Assembly: GCA_027311125.1 (NCBI GenBank)
Contig: DAICZO010000357.1
Span: forward strand, 1 to 11,480
Length of the DNA: 11,480 nucleotides
DNA from: Acidobacteriaceae bacterium
GTDB lineage: Bacteria > Acidobacteriota > Terriglobia > Terriglobales > Acidobacteriaceae
Reading direction: 5' to 3'
Each line of letters starts with the position of its first letter. Position 1 is the stretch's first letter. Of the stretch, positions 1 through 6,674 are shown one piece after another. The position numbers and the translations under genes are program-made. The notes beneath the pieces were generated by a model. That model was not told the origin of the DNA and did no database searches. It saw nothing but the letters and a program-made list of their open reading frames with translations.

Positions 1-1
1 C

Positions 2-1075
2 GCTGCCGCCGGCCAGCCCCAGGCCACCGGCGACGCCCACGACTGGTCCGTCTGGCATGGCCGCGTCCCCTTCACGGACTACGAGCAGCACTTCTTCCGC
101 TTCGTCAGCGAGTACGGCTTCCAGTCCTTCCCCGAGCTGAAAACCGTCGAAGCCTTTACTACCCCAGCCGACCGCACCAGCATCTTCACGCCCGTCATGC
201 TCTCCCACCAGAAGAACAACGAGGGCAACTCCATCATCCACGACTACCTGCTGCGCGACTACGCCGAGCCCCGCGACTTCCCCTCCTTCCTCTACGTCAG
301 CCAGGTCCTGCAGGCCGAAGGCATCAAGATCGGCGCGGAGAACCTCCGTCGCAACCGTCCCCGCGCCATGGGCTCCATCTTCTGGCAGCTCAACGACTGC
401 TGGCCCGTGGCCTCCTGGTCCTCCATCGACTACTACGGTCGCTGGAAAGCCCTGCAGTACTACGCTCGCCGCTTCTACAGCCCATTGCTCGTCTCGCCTC
501 ACGTCGAGAACGGCAACCTGGCCGTCTACGTCGTCTCCGACAAGACCCAGCCCGTCACCGCCTCACTCCACCTGCGCATTCTCGCCTTCGATGGCACGGT
601 CGTCCTCGAGCAGACCACCCCCGTCCAACTGCCGCCGCTCTCCAGCGCGACCTATATCAACCTGCCGCTCACCGAACTCTCCGCCAAGGCTCCCGTCGCT
701 TTGAACACCGTGGTTGCCGCGGCCGACCTCCTCGTCGACGGCCACTCCGTCTCCAGCAACCTCATCTACCTCGCCCCCACCAAGCAGATTCAGCTTCCCG
801 CAGCCAGCATCCGCAGCCAGCTCACCCCGGCTCCTGGAGGCTTTGACCTCACCCTGTCCGCACCGGTGCTCGCCCGAGACGTCTACCTCACTCTGGACGA
901 CTCCAGCTCCGGCTTCTCCGACAACTATCTCGACCTGCTCCCCAACCAGCCCGTCACCGTCCACATCGCCACTACCCTCTCCGAGACGGCCCTGCGCGCC
1001 AGCCTCAAGATCACCTCGCTGGTCGATGCCTTCCCCGCCAACGCCGCCAATGCACCACCGCCGAAACTGAACTAA
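2..1075 (+). CDS. Beta-mannosidase, glycoside hydrolase family 2 (3' part, N-terminus outside window)
   Basis: The reading frame is open from base 2 to the TAA at 1073-1075, giving 357 visible residues. The first ATG (197) is internal, because strongly conserved family sequence lies before it: W..VWHG.VPF followed by RFVSEYGFQSFPE. In GH2 mannosidases the Glu of SEYGFQ is the catalytic nucleophile; here its codon is at 110-112. Downstream come MLSHQKN, FLYVSQVLQAEGIK and MGSIFWQLNDCWPVASWSS (codons around 365-425), the usual end of the TIM barrel, then about 190 residues of beta-sandwich-type sequence. The enzyme removes terminal beta-mannose from manno-oligosaccharides. Full-length relatives are about 850 residues, so roughly 500 residues, including the acid/base Glu, lie upstream. 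A signal peptide cannot be judged. rodA starts only 14 bases after the stop, so the two may be co-transcribed. Family assignment is firm; exact substrate is inferred. Confidence 0.92.
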   Translation, partial: AAAGQPQATGDAHDWSVWHGRVPFTDYEQHFFRFVSEYGFQSFPELKTVEAFTTPADRTSIFTPVMLSHQKNNEGNSIIHDYLLRDYAEPRDFPSFLYVSQVLQAEGIKIGAENLRRNRPRAMGSIFWQLNDCWPVASWSSIDYYGRWKALQYYARRFYSPLLVSPHVENGNLAVYVVSDKTQPVTASLHLRILAFDGTVVLEQTTPVQLPPLSSATYINLPLTELSAKAPVALNTVVAAADLLVDGHSVSSNLIYLAPTKQIQLPAASIRSQLTPAPGGFDLTLSAPVLARDVYLTLDDSSSGFSDNYLDLLPNQPVTVHIATTLSETALRASLKITSLVDAFPANAANAPPPKLN

Positions 1076-1089
1076 ACTTGCTGTAAGAC

Positions 1090-2190
1090 ATGCCTCGCCT
1101 CTCCGCCTACCGCGACTTTGACTGGGTTCTGCTCGGCTTCGTGCTGCTGCTCTCGCTCATCTCGGTGCTGGAGATCAAGTCTGCCACCCTCCACACCAAG
1201 TTCCACGGCTTCGAGACCAAGCAGATCGGCTTCCTGCTCGTCGGCCTCGTGCTGATGTTTCTCATCTCGCTGATCGATTACCACACCCTCATCGACATCG
1301 TTCCCTGGGCCTACGGCATCAGCCTGGTCTCGCTGGTCGCCGTCAAACTCGTCGGCACCAAGGTCCTTGGCGCGCGCCGCTGGATCAAGCTCCCCGGCGG
1401 CATCCACTTCCAGCCCTCCGAGTGGGTCAAGCTGGTGCTCATCATCGCAGTGGCCCGTTTCTTCTGGGGCCTTGTAGGCAAAGAGCTCACCTGGACCGAT
1501 ATCGGAAAGACCTTTGCCCTGGTCTGTGTCCCCATGGGACTGGTGCTCATCCAGCCCGACCTCGGCACCTCACTCACCTACGTCCCCATCCTGCTCTGCG
1601 GACTCTTCCTCGGCGGTCTCCGCTTCCGCAAGGCAGCCATCCTGCTGCTGGTCTTTGCCATCCTGGGTGGCGGCGCGTGGAAGAGCGGCAAGCTGCTCAA
1701 GCCCTACCAGAAGGCCCGCCTCACCAGCTTTATGAACCCCGAGGATGATCCCCGCGGCTCCGGCTACCAGATCCGCCAGTCCCTCATCGCGGTCGGCTCC
1801 GGCGGCGTCTGGGGCAAGGGAACCAACCAGGGCACGCAGACCCAGGGTGACTTTCTCCCCATCCCCTACACCGATTTCATCTTCGCAGCCTTCTGCGAGG
1901 AGCATGGCTTCGTCGGTGCCGTCGGGGTCCTGCTGCTATACTTCCTAATATTGATGCGTTTGATCCAGAACGCTCAAACAGCCTCTGACCTGCCCGGAGC
2001 TTTCATCGTCATGGGCGTCGTCGCTGTTATCGTCTTTCAGATCGCGGTCAACGTAGGCATGGTCGTCGGTCTGATGCCAGTCACGGGAATCCCGCTTCCG
2101 CTCATGAGTTACGGCGGATCCTCGATTCTCTTCACCTTCCTCGCCCTCGGAATCGTCATGAACGTCCGCATGCGCAGGTTTGTGAACTAA
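1090..2190 (+). CDS. rodA: Rod-shape-determining protein RodA (SEDS peptidoglycan glycosyltransferase)
   Basis: A 366-residue polytopic membrane protein, close to the usual RodA length (E. coli about 370). SEDS hallmarks are present: FQPSEWVKL at 107-115, QPDLGTSL at 155-162, GSGYQIRQSLIAVGSGG at 223-239, GKGTNQGTQ at 242-250, IPYTDFIF at 258-265, EEHGFVGA at 270-277, and the C-terminal signature from N321 to S345 (GLMPVTGIPLPLMSYGGSS). The Asp of TDFIF (D262) lies in the extracytoplasmic loop that carries the essential Asp of the family. RodA polymerises lipid II into glycan strands with a class B PBP in the elongation complex. The RodA-type LMPVTGIPLPLMSYGG form separates it from FtsW. The ATG at 1090 gives a start just before the first helix; only a weak Shine-Dalgarno (TAAG) precedes it, so coupling to the upstream gene 14 bases away is plausible. 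No mreBCD or PBP2 gene is visible next to it. Confidence 0.95.
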   Translation: MPRLSAYRDFDWVLLGFVLLLSLISVLEIKSATLHTKFHGFETKQIGFLLVGLVLMFLISLIDYHTLIDIVPWAYGISLVSLVAVKLVGTKVLGARRWIKLPGGIHFQPSEWVKLVLIIAVARFFWGLVGKELTWTDIGKTFALVCVPMGLVLIQPDLGTSLTYVPILLCGLFLGGLRFRKAAILLLVFAILGGGAWKSGKLLKPYQKARLTSFMNPEDDPRGSGYQIRQSLIAVGSGGVWGKGTNQGTQTQGDFLPIPYTDFIFAAFCEEHGFVGAVGVLLLYFLILMRLIQNAQTASDLPGAFIVMGVVAVIVFQIAVNVGMVVGLMPVTGIPLPLMSYGGSSILFTFLALGIVMNVRMRRFVN

Positions 2191-2210
2191 AACTTTTCTG
2201 CTCCACCGTA

Positions 2211-2224
2211 GGACGACATCGTCC
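2211..2224 (+). other. Short hairpin after rodA, possible weak terminator
   Basis: GGACG (2211-2215) and CGTCC (2220-2224) can pair around the loop ACAT, 20 bases after the rodA stop. There is no T-run after it, so as an intrinsic terminator it is weak; transcription may continue into the RNase gene. Confidence 0.3.
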
Positions 2225-2258
2225 ACCTGTAGCAGATTTGGTGCAATACTAGGGCAGC

Positions 2259-2387
2259 ACCTGTCCGGCCAGATGCCGGCCAGCGCAACAACCCGCTCCC
2301 GTTGGCGCAAGGCGCCGGCAGCGGATCAAGACTTTTATAGAAGAAAAGGCCGGCCAGACAGAGACATCGATCCGTGGCCGGACAGGT
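2259..2387 (+). promoter_or_regulatory. Nested 129-base inverted-repeat structure, candidate structured RNA or cis-regulator
   Basis: Perfect 13-bp outer arms: ACCTGTCCGGCCA (2259-2271) and TGGCCGGACAGGT (2375-2387). Inside them GCCGGCC (2275-2281) faces GGCCGGC (2348-2354). Inside that CCGCT (2293-2297) pairs with AGCGG (2320-2324), enclosing an 8-bp stem with G-U pairs, GTTGGCGC (2301-2308) against GCGCCGGC (2312-2319), with loop AAG. The arms are nested in the right order to form one long rod. The motif CCGGCCAG occurs three times (2265, 2276, 2350). GGCCAGACAG (2352-2361) is a near-copy of part of the 3' arm and offers the 5' arm a second partner. It matches no riboswitch, 6S, SRP or RNase P consensus that I recognise. 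Alternatives are a small inverted-repeat element (MITE-like) or an independent small RNA; no clear target-site duplication flanks it. Confidence 0.6.
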
Positions 2388-2429
2388 TTCAGGGAAATCA
2401 TGATTGCATCCGGACGGCAAACGGCCCCG

Positions 2430-2457
2430 CCCCAAACTCAAGTTCTCGAGTCTGGGG
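2430..2457 (+). other. Hairpin in RNase leader, possible attenuator
   Basis: CCCCA (2430-2434) pairs with TGGGG (2453-2457), then one A-C mismatch, then ACTC (2436-2439) with GAGT (2448-2451), loop of 8. It is followed by TTGTTTC, a poor but T-rich tail, which could make it a weak terminator or attenuator. This rests on base pairing only. Confidence 0.35.
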
Positions 2458-2655
2458 TTGTTTCGGTCACAAACTCCGCATGTCTGCAATCAAACGAAGC
2501 ATTCCCCCGTGGCATCGATCTCCACAGTGTCGCCGCGTCCTCCTGCGCTCGCAGTGCGTTCGCGGCTGAGTTGTCCCAACACCTCGCACCGCGCTTTGGA
2601 ATCGTTCTCACCGCTTCTCCATCCCCCAGCCTGTCCGCACCCATGGTGAGCTGCA

Positions 2656-2672
2656 CCTAGCCCTTCGCTAGG
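2656..2672 (+). other. Small perfect hairpin in RNase leader
   Basis: CCTAGC (2656-2661) and GCTAGG (2667-2672) form a perfect 6-bp stem with a 5-base loop, about 70 bases before the RNase start codon. There is no T-run, so a terminator is unlikely; it may be part of the leader fold. Confidence 0.35.
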
Positions 2673-2698
2673 ACACTCCCGATCTCCCTCTGTCTCGT

Positions 2699-2722
2699 CT
2701 GCCGTCCGGAAAAACCGGGCAG
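2699..2722 (+). promoter_or_regulatory. Hairpin immediately upstream of the RNase ribosome-binding region
   Basis: CTGC (2699-2702) pairs with GCAG (2719-2722), and CCGG (2706-2709) with CCGG (2715-2718) around an AAAAA loop, leaving a 3-base bulge. It ends 17 bases before the ATG at 2740. The ribosome-binding region between them (AGAAAGAGCAGAAC) is only weakly Shine-Dalgarno-like, so start-site access may be influenced by local folding. Confidence 0.35.
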
Positions 2723-2739
2723 AAAGAGCAGAACACGTA

Positions 2740-5700
2740 ATGTCAAAAGAAATTTATATCTCCAGTACGCCCCACGAGACGCGCCTGGCCATCGTCGAAA
2801 ACGACGCCCTCACCGAGATCTATTACGAGCGCGAGAATGAGTACACCCTCGCCGGATCCATCTATAACGGTAAAGTTACCCGCGTCCTCCCCGGCATGCA
2901 GTCCTCCTTTGTGGACATCGGCCTCGAGCGCGATGCCTTCCTCTACATCACCGACTTCATGGAAGAAGCGGGCGACTCCGCCGACTTCGAGACCACCCAC
3001 GCCGGCGGCGACAACCGCGCCCCCCGTCGTGACAGCCGTGACAGCCGCGACCGTGGCGACCGCAGTGGCAACCGCGACCTCGCCGCTCCGCCCGTCCTGG
3101 AAGGCGAAGTAGCCCTCACCGAACAGCCTTCGAGCAATCGCGACTCCAGCCGCGACGGCAACCGCAGCGACCGTGGTGATCGCGGTGGCCGCGATCGTGG
3201 TGGCCGAGGCCGCCGTGATCGCAACCGCAGTGGCAACCGCGACCGCCAGCCAGCACCGGACGCCCCGCCCGTCTCTGGCAACTACATCAGCCAGGAAACT
3301 CCTCAGGCTGACTTTGGCCGCCAGCCCAGCTTCGCCTCCGAAGCCATCCTGCCCGAACCGTCCGAGGCCGCCGAGTTTGGCGAAGGCGCTCCCGGTGCCG
3401 ATGGCAGCCGCCGCTGGCGTGGTCGTCGCGGTCGCCGTCGTGGCCGTGGCCCAGGTCAAGGCGAGGAAGGCCAGCAGTCGGCGGTAGCCAGTACCGACTC
3501 CGGCTTCGAGACCGTTCAGCCCAACGCCAGCTTTGCCGAGCCCGCCTTCGAGACCGAGTTCACCCCATCACCCGTCTCCGGTAACACCTACGACTTCGAC
3601 GCCAGCGCCGCCGCACCCCGCGCACCGGCCTTCGTCCCCGCCTTCTCCTCCGAGCCAGCACCCCGCAATGATCGCGGCGATCGTGGTGGCCGTGATCGCG
3701 GTGGCCGCGGCGGACGTGATCGTGGTGGCCGTGACCGTGGCGGACGCGACCGTGGTGGCCGTGACTCCCGCGGCAATGAAGCTCGTGGCAACGTCGACAC
3801 CCGCGGAGCAGCCGACACCCGTGCCCCCCGCGAAGACCGTGGCCCGCGCGATGATCGTGGTGGCCAGCGTCCTCCCCGCGTCCCGCGCGGATTCGCTCCC
3901 AAGACCTCCCTCTATGGGGTAGACAATACCCCCGCCTACGGCGAATCCACCTACGGCGATGCTCCCGAAGCCCCGGCGGGCGAGCCGATTGTGCTGCCTG
4001 GCGAGTCGCTCTCCAAGTACCGCAAGGACGCCGAGACCGCGCCCGTAAGCCGCGCCTCCCAGCCCGAGAGTGTCATCATCCCCACCCCGTCGACCGAGTT
4101 CAATCTCGTCACCGGCTGGGATGGCGGAGCCACGCTTCCCGGTGAGAGCCTCTCCCGCCACCGCCGTCAGGAGTCGCGTCCGGAACCCAGCGCATCGCAC
4201 CGCGCCCCCGCTCCCGCCGCCGACACCCGCGCCAACCTCCGCAATGAGTTTGCCGCAACCCTTCCCGCACAGGTTCGTTACGACGAAGATGGTCCAACCG
4301 TAATCGAGGTTCCCGAGGAGCAGCCCGAAGTCGCCCAGGCCGCCCACCCCGAACTCGTACCCGCTGACCAGATCCTCCACGAGACTCCCGTAGCTCCTGT
4401 AGCCGCGACGCCCGTGGAGTACGAGCCCACCGAGGCCTCTGCCTCCTACCGCATCGATCCCGTCGCGCCCAGCGAATTCCGCCAGAGCGCGCCAGCCATC
4501 GAAGCCGAACCCATCGAAGCCGAGCCCATTGCCGCCGAGCCAGTCGTCGCCGAGCCCCAGCCTCCCGCAATCGATGCCGCCGCCCCCGCCGACCACGACG
4601 TCACCGTCCTGCACGCAACCGGCGACATGATCTCCGAGCCCATCGCCATCGAACCCGCGCCCGTCGCCGAGACCCTCCAGGCCGAAGAGGTTCCCGAGGT
4701 TCTCGCTCCGCACTCCGAGCAGTTCGAAGAAGAATTCTCCGAAGAGGACGATGCCGACTTCACCCTCCAGGCCAGCGCCATCGAAGAGATGGACGACTTC
4801 GACGAAGAGGAGACCCTCGAAGGCGCCGCCGACCTCGGCACCATGATTCGTGAGATGTCCATCGACACCATCACCCGGCCCACTGAAGTCGAGGCAGACG
4901 AAGAACTCGACGAGCACGATTACCTCGAAGAAGATGACCTGGAAGAAGAGGACTCCGTCTACGACGAACTCGATGTCGAACACGAAGAGTCCGAGGAAGA
5001 CGAGTCCGAGTCCGCTGACTCCGAGTCCTCCCACGTCAGCCAGGACGGCTTCGCCCCCAGCGGTGATGCCGCCACCGCGAATGGCTTCGACCGCGCTGCT
5101 GCTCCGGCCTCTCCCGCACGCGACGGAGACCGCAGCCGCCGCCGCGATGGACGCCGTGACGGCCGCCGCGATGGTCGTCGAGACGGACGGGACCGTGACC
5201 GCAGCCGCAACACTGGCGGCGCCGGAGACCGCGAACGCAGCGGAGGCCGTGGACGTCAGTCCATGCAGGCCACCAATCTGCCCGCCATCTCCGACCTGCT
5301 CAAGCCCGGTCAGGAAGTCCTCGTTCAGATCGCCAAGGAGCCCATCGCCAAAAAGGGCGCACGCATCACCAGCCACATCGCGCTGCCTGGCCGCTTCCTG
5401 GTCTTCATGCCCACCGTCAACCACACCGGCGTCTCTCGCAAGATCGAGTCCGACGGTGAGCGCCGCCGCCTCAAGGAAATTCTGCTCTCCGAGAAGGGGG
5501 ACGCTGCGGGGGGCTTCATCGTCCGCACCGCTGCAGCCGGGGCCAGCGAAGAAGAACTCCGCTCCGACCTCCGCTTCCTGCTCAACCTCTGGGCCGACAT
5601 CAAGACTCGCTCCGAGTCCAGCAAGTCGCCCGCCCTCATCTATCACGACCTCAACCTCGTCGAGCGCATCCTGCGCGATCAGGTTACGGATAACTTCTCC

Positions 5701-6480
5701 GCCATCTGGGTCGACACCGAGACCGACTACGAACGCATCCTGCGCTTCCTGCAGCGCTTCCAGCCGTCGCTCATCCGCCGCGTCAAGCTCTACACCAAGG
5801 AGACTCCACTCTTCGAGCAGTTCGGCATCACCGAAGAGATCAACAAGGCCCTCCGCTCCAAGGTCTGGCTCAAGTCCGGCGGCTCCATCGTCATCAACCA
5901 GACCGAAGCCCTCGTCGCCATCGACATCAACACCGGCAAGTTTGTCGGCAAGACCGCTCGCCTCGAAGACACCATCGTCAAGACCAACCTCGATGCCATC
6001 CCCGAGATCGTCCGCCAGATCCGGCTCCGCGACCTCGGCGGCATCATCATCATCGACTTCATCGATATGGACGAGCGCAAGAACCGCAACAAGGTCATGG
6101 CCGCCCTCGAAGAAGAGCTCAAGAGCGATCGCGCCCCATCCAAAGTCCTGCAGTTCAACGACTTCGGCCTCGTCGCCATCACCCGCAAGCGCGTCAAGCA
6201 GTCGCTCGAGCGCACCTTGTCCACCACCTGCAACGTCTGCGTCGGCACCGGTATGGTCAAATCCCCCATCACCGTCTGCAACGACATCTACATCGAGATG
6301 CGCAAGATGCAGAAGCACCTCGACCGTGGCGACGTCATGTTGCGCGTCCACCCCGAGGTCGTCAAGCAGCTCAAGTCACCCACGGCCCGCTGGCTCCAGG
6401 AGATGGAAGAGATGGTCGGCAAAACCATCCTCGTCAAATCCGATCCCGCGCTGCACCCGGAGCAGTTCGACATCCACTAG
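2740..6480 (+). CDS. rne: Ribonuclease E/G with a giant disordered insert inside the S1 domain
   Basis: 1246 residues. Residues 1-73 are the first half of the S1 domain (GSIYNGKVTRVLPGMQSSFV, then DAFLYITDF). The S1 domain resumes at I850 (ISDLLKPGQEVLVQIAKEP), followed by KGARITSHIALPGR and the RNase H-like and DNase I-like parts. Catalytic D1062 and N1064 (AIDINTG) and D1106 (IIDFIDM) match E. coli D303, N305 and D346, with near-identical spacing. The zinc-link CxxC is C1164/C1167 (CNVCVGTG). About 75 residues follow, ending like RNase G with no C-terminal scaffold. Residues ~74-849 are low complexity: RG-rich blocks (~92-170, 225-242, 311-380), a duplicated LPGESLS motif (419-428, 466-475), four I/V-x-A-E-P units (587-606), an acidic block (~660-765) and an Arg-rich RRDG block (801-816). 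The enzyme makes 5'-end-sensitive endonucleolytic cuts in mRNA and rRNA. The insert may replace the E. coli C-terminal degradosome scaffold (inference). The rne/rng choice is arbitrary. Confidence 0.95.
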   Translation: MSKEIYISSTPHETRLAIVENDALTEIYYERENEYTLAGSIYNGKVTRVLPGMQSSFVDIGLERDAFLYITDFMEEAGDSADFETTHAGGDNRAPRRDSRDSRDRGDRSGNRDLAAPPVLEGEVALTEQPSSNRDSSRDGNRSDRGDRGGRDRGGRGRRDRNRSGNRDRQPAPDAPPVSGNYISQETPQADFGRQPSFASEAILPEPSEAAEFGEGAPGADGSRRWRGRRGRRRGRGPGQGEEGQQSAVASTDSGFETVQPNASFAEPAFETEFTPSPVSGNTYDFDASAAAPRAPAFVPAFSSEPAPRNDRGDRGGRDRGGRGGRDRGGRDRGGRDRGGRDSRGNEARGNVDTRGAADTRAPREDRGPRDDRGGQRPPRVPRGFAPKTSLYGVDNTPAYGESTYGDAPEAPAGEPIVLPGESLSKYRKDAETAPVSRASQPESVIIPTPSTEFNLVTGWDGGATLPGESLSRHRRQESRPEPSASHRAPAPAADTRANLRNEFAATLPAQVRYDEDGPTVIEVPEEQPEVAQAAHPELVPADQILHETPVAPVAATPVEYEPTEASASYRIDPVAPSEFRQSAPAIEAEPIEAEPIAAEPVVAEPQPPAIDAAAPADHDVTVLHATGDMISEPIAIEPAPVAETLQAEEVPEVLAPHSEQFEEEFSEEDDADFTLQASAIEEMDDFDEEETLEGAADLGTMIREMSIDTITRPTEVEADEELDEHDYLEEDDLEEEDSVYDELDVEHEESEEDESESADSESSHVSQDGFAPSGDAATANGFDRAAAPASPARDGDRSRRRDGRRDGRRDGRRDGRDRDRSRNTGGAGDRERSGGRGRQSMQATNLPAISDLLKPGQEVLVQIAKEPIAKKGARITSHIALPGRFLVFMPTVNHTGVSRKIESDGERRRLKEILLSEKGDAAGGFIVRTAAAGASEEELRSDLRFLLNLWADIKTRSESSKSPALIYHDLNLVERILRDQVTDNFSAIWVDTETDYERILRFLQRFQPSLIRRVKLYTKETPLFEQFGITEEINKALRSKVWLKSGGSIVINQTEALVAIDINTGKFVGKTARLEDTIVKTNLDAIPEIVRQIRLRDLGGIIIIDFIDMDERKNRNKVMAALEEELKSDRAPSKVLQFNDFGLVAITRKRVKQSLERTLSTTCNVCVGTGMVKSPITVCNDIYIEMRKMQKHLDRGDVMLRVHPEVVKQLKSPTARWLQEMEEMVGKTILVKSDPALHPEQFDIH
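3679..3762 (+). repeat. Tandem 15-base repeat encoding DRGGR units inside the RNase
   Basis: Five DRGGR units, residues 314-341, with one extra GGR after the second. The DNA units differ mainly at third positions (CGT/CGC, GGT/GGC, GAT/GAC). RG-rich tracts of this type are common in RNA-binding disordered regions. Unit number is likely to vary between strains by slippage (inference). Confidence 0.85.
4498..4557 (+). repeat. Four 15-base units encoding (I/V)-x-A-E-P in the RNase insert
   Basis: Residues 587-606 read IEAEP, IEAEP, IAAEP, VVAEP: four in-frame pentapeptides in the Pro/Glu-rich linker. They look like recent duplications of one unit, and probably act as an extended spacer. Confidence 0.75.
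5140..5187 (+). repeat. Four 12-base units encoding RRDG in the RNase insert
   Basis: Residues 801-816 are RRDG four times in a row. The basic tract directly follows the acidic block (~660-765) and precedes the resumption of the S1 fold at I850. It is probably RNA-binding (inference). Confidence 0.8.
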
Positions 6481-6510
6481 AGTGCAGTCCCAATCCCACC
6501 GTTCCACCTA

Positions 6511-6540
6511 CCGGCCTCCCATCCTTCCACGGGAGGCCGG
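6511..6540 (+). terminator. Strong hairpin terminator after the RNase gene
   Basis: CCGGCCTCCC (6511-6520) and GGGAGGCCGG (6531-6540) form a perfect 10-bp stem with a 10-base loop, 30 bases after the RNase stop. The tail is TTCTCACT, not a full T-run, so termination may be less efficient than in a classical intrinsic terminator. Confidence 0.7.
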
Positions 6541-6637
6541 TTCTCACTACAAAATCAAAACTAGTTCGCTGCTTGTCATCCAAATCGATATTTTCTGCGT
6601 CTCACACAACAGCACCTTTCGATTCGGGTCTAAGAGT

Positions 6638-6664
6638 TAGAATCACTTGCACGACTAAAAGGAG
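6638..6664 (+). promoter_or_regulatory. Candidate -10 box and Shine-Dalgarno for the barrel protein gene
   Basis: TAGAAT at 6638-6643 resembles a sigma-70 -10 box; no good -35 box is seen at 16-18 bases. AAGGAG at 6659-6664 is a strong Shine-Dalgarno ten bases before the ATG at 6675, which decides that start over the upstream ATG at 6573. A nearly identical TAGAATCA-N2-TGCA block occurs upstream of the GT2 gene. Confidence 0.4.
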
Positions 6665-6674
6665 TTTTCCAGAG

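Larger units (their letters stand above)
2191..2739 (+). other. 549-base non-coding interval; probable long leader of the RNase E/G gene
   Basis: No convincing gene lies between rodA and the RNase. Short open frames exist on both strands but lack the strong GC3 bias of the neighbouring genes and resemble no protein I know. From left to right it holds a small hairpin (2211-2224), a possible promoter stretch around 2230-2250, a large nested inverted repeat (2259-2387), a hairpin with an imperfect stem (2430-2457), a perfect 6-bp hairpin (2656-2672) and a hairpin (2699-2722) just ahead of the RNase start codon. E. coli rne has a long structured 5' UTR used in feedback control by RNase E; a similar role here is inference. 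Confidence 0.6.

Noticed and set aside
2259..2387. MITE or insertion-sequence remnant
   Set aside because: The 13-bp ends look like terminal repeats, but no flanking duplication is visible and the internal stems are nested like an RNA fold. A genome-wide copy search would settle it.
2250..2400. 6S, SRP, tmRNA or RNase P RNA
   Set aside because: None of the conserved sequence blocks of these RNAs that I know was found.
2400..2660. 86-codon frame in the RNase leader with AGGGA just before its ATG, possible upstream ORF
   Set aside because: Third-position GC is only about 60% by hand count, well below neighbouring genes. It has no recognisable domain and it overlaps leader hairpins. A translated leader cannot be excluded without ribosome profiling.
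3568..6351. 927-codon open frame on the minus strand opposite the RNase
   Set aside because: It is antisense to a clear, conserved RNase E/G frame. Its Gly/Asp/Val-rich composition is the expected mirror of GC3-biased codons, and it shows no recognisable domain.
4850..6640. 596-codon plus-strand frame overlapping the RNase catalytic half
   Set aside because: It is Ser/Pro/Ala-rich, a typical frame-shifted shadow of a GC3-biased gene; the overlapping frame carries all catalytic motifs.
6573..6674. Upstream ATG start for the barrel protein (359-residue version)
   Set aside because: It lacks a Shine-Dalgarno, would place 34 residues before the signal peptide, and overlaps the likely promoter region.
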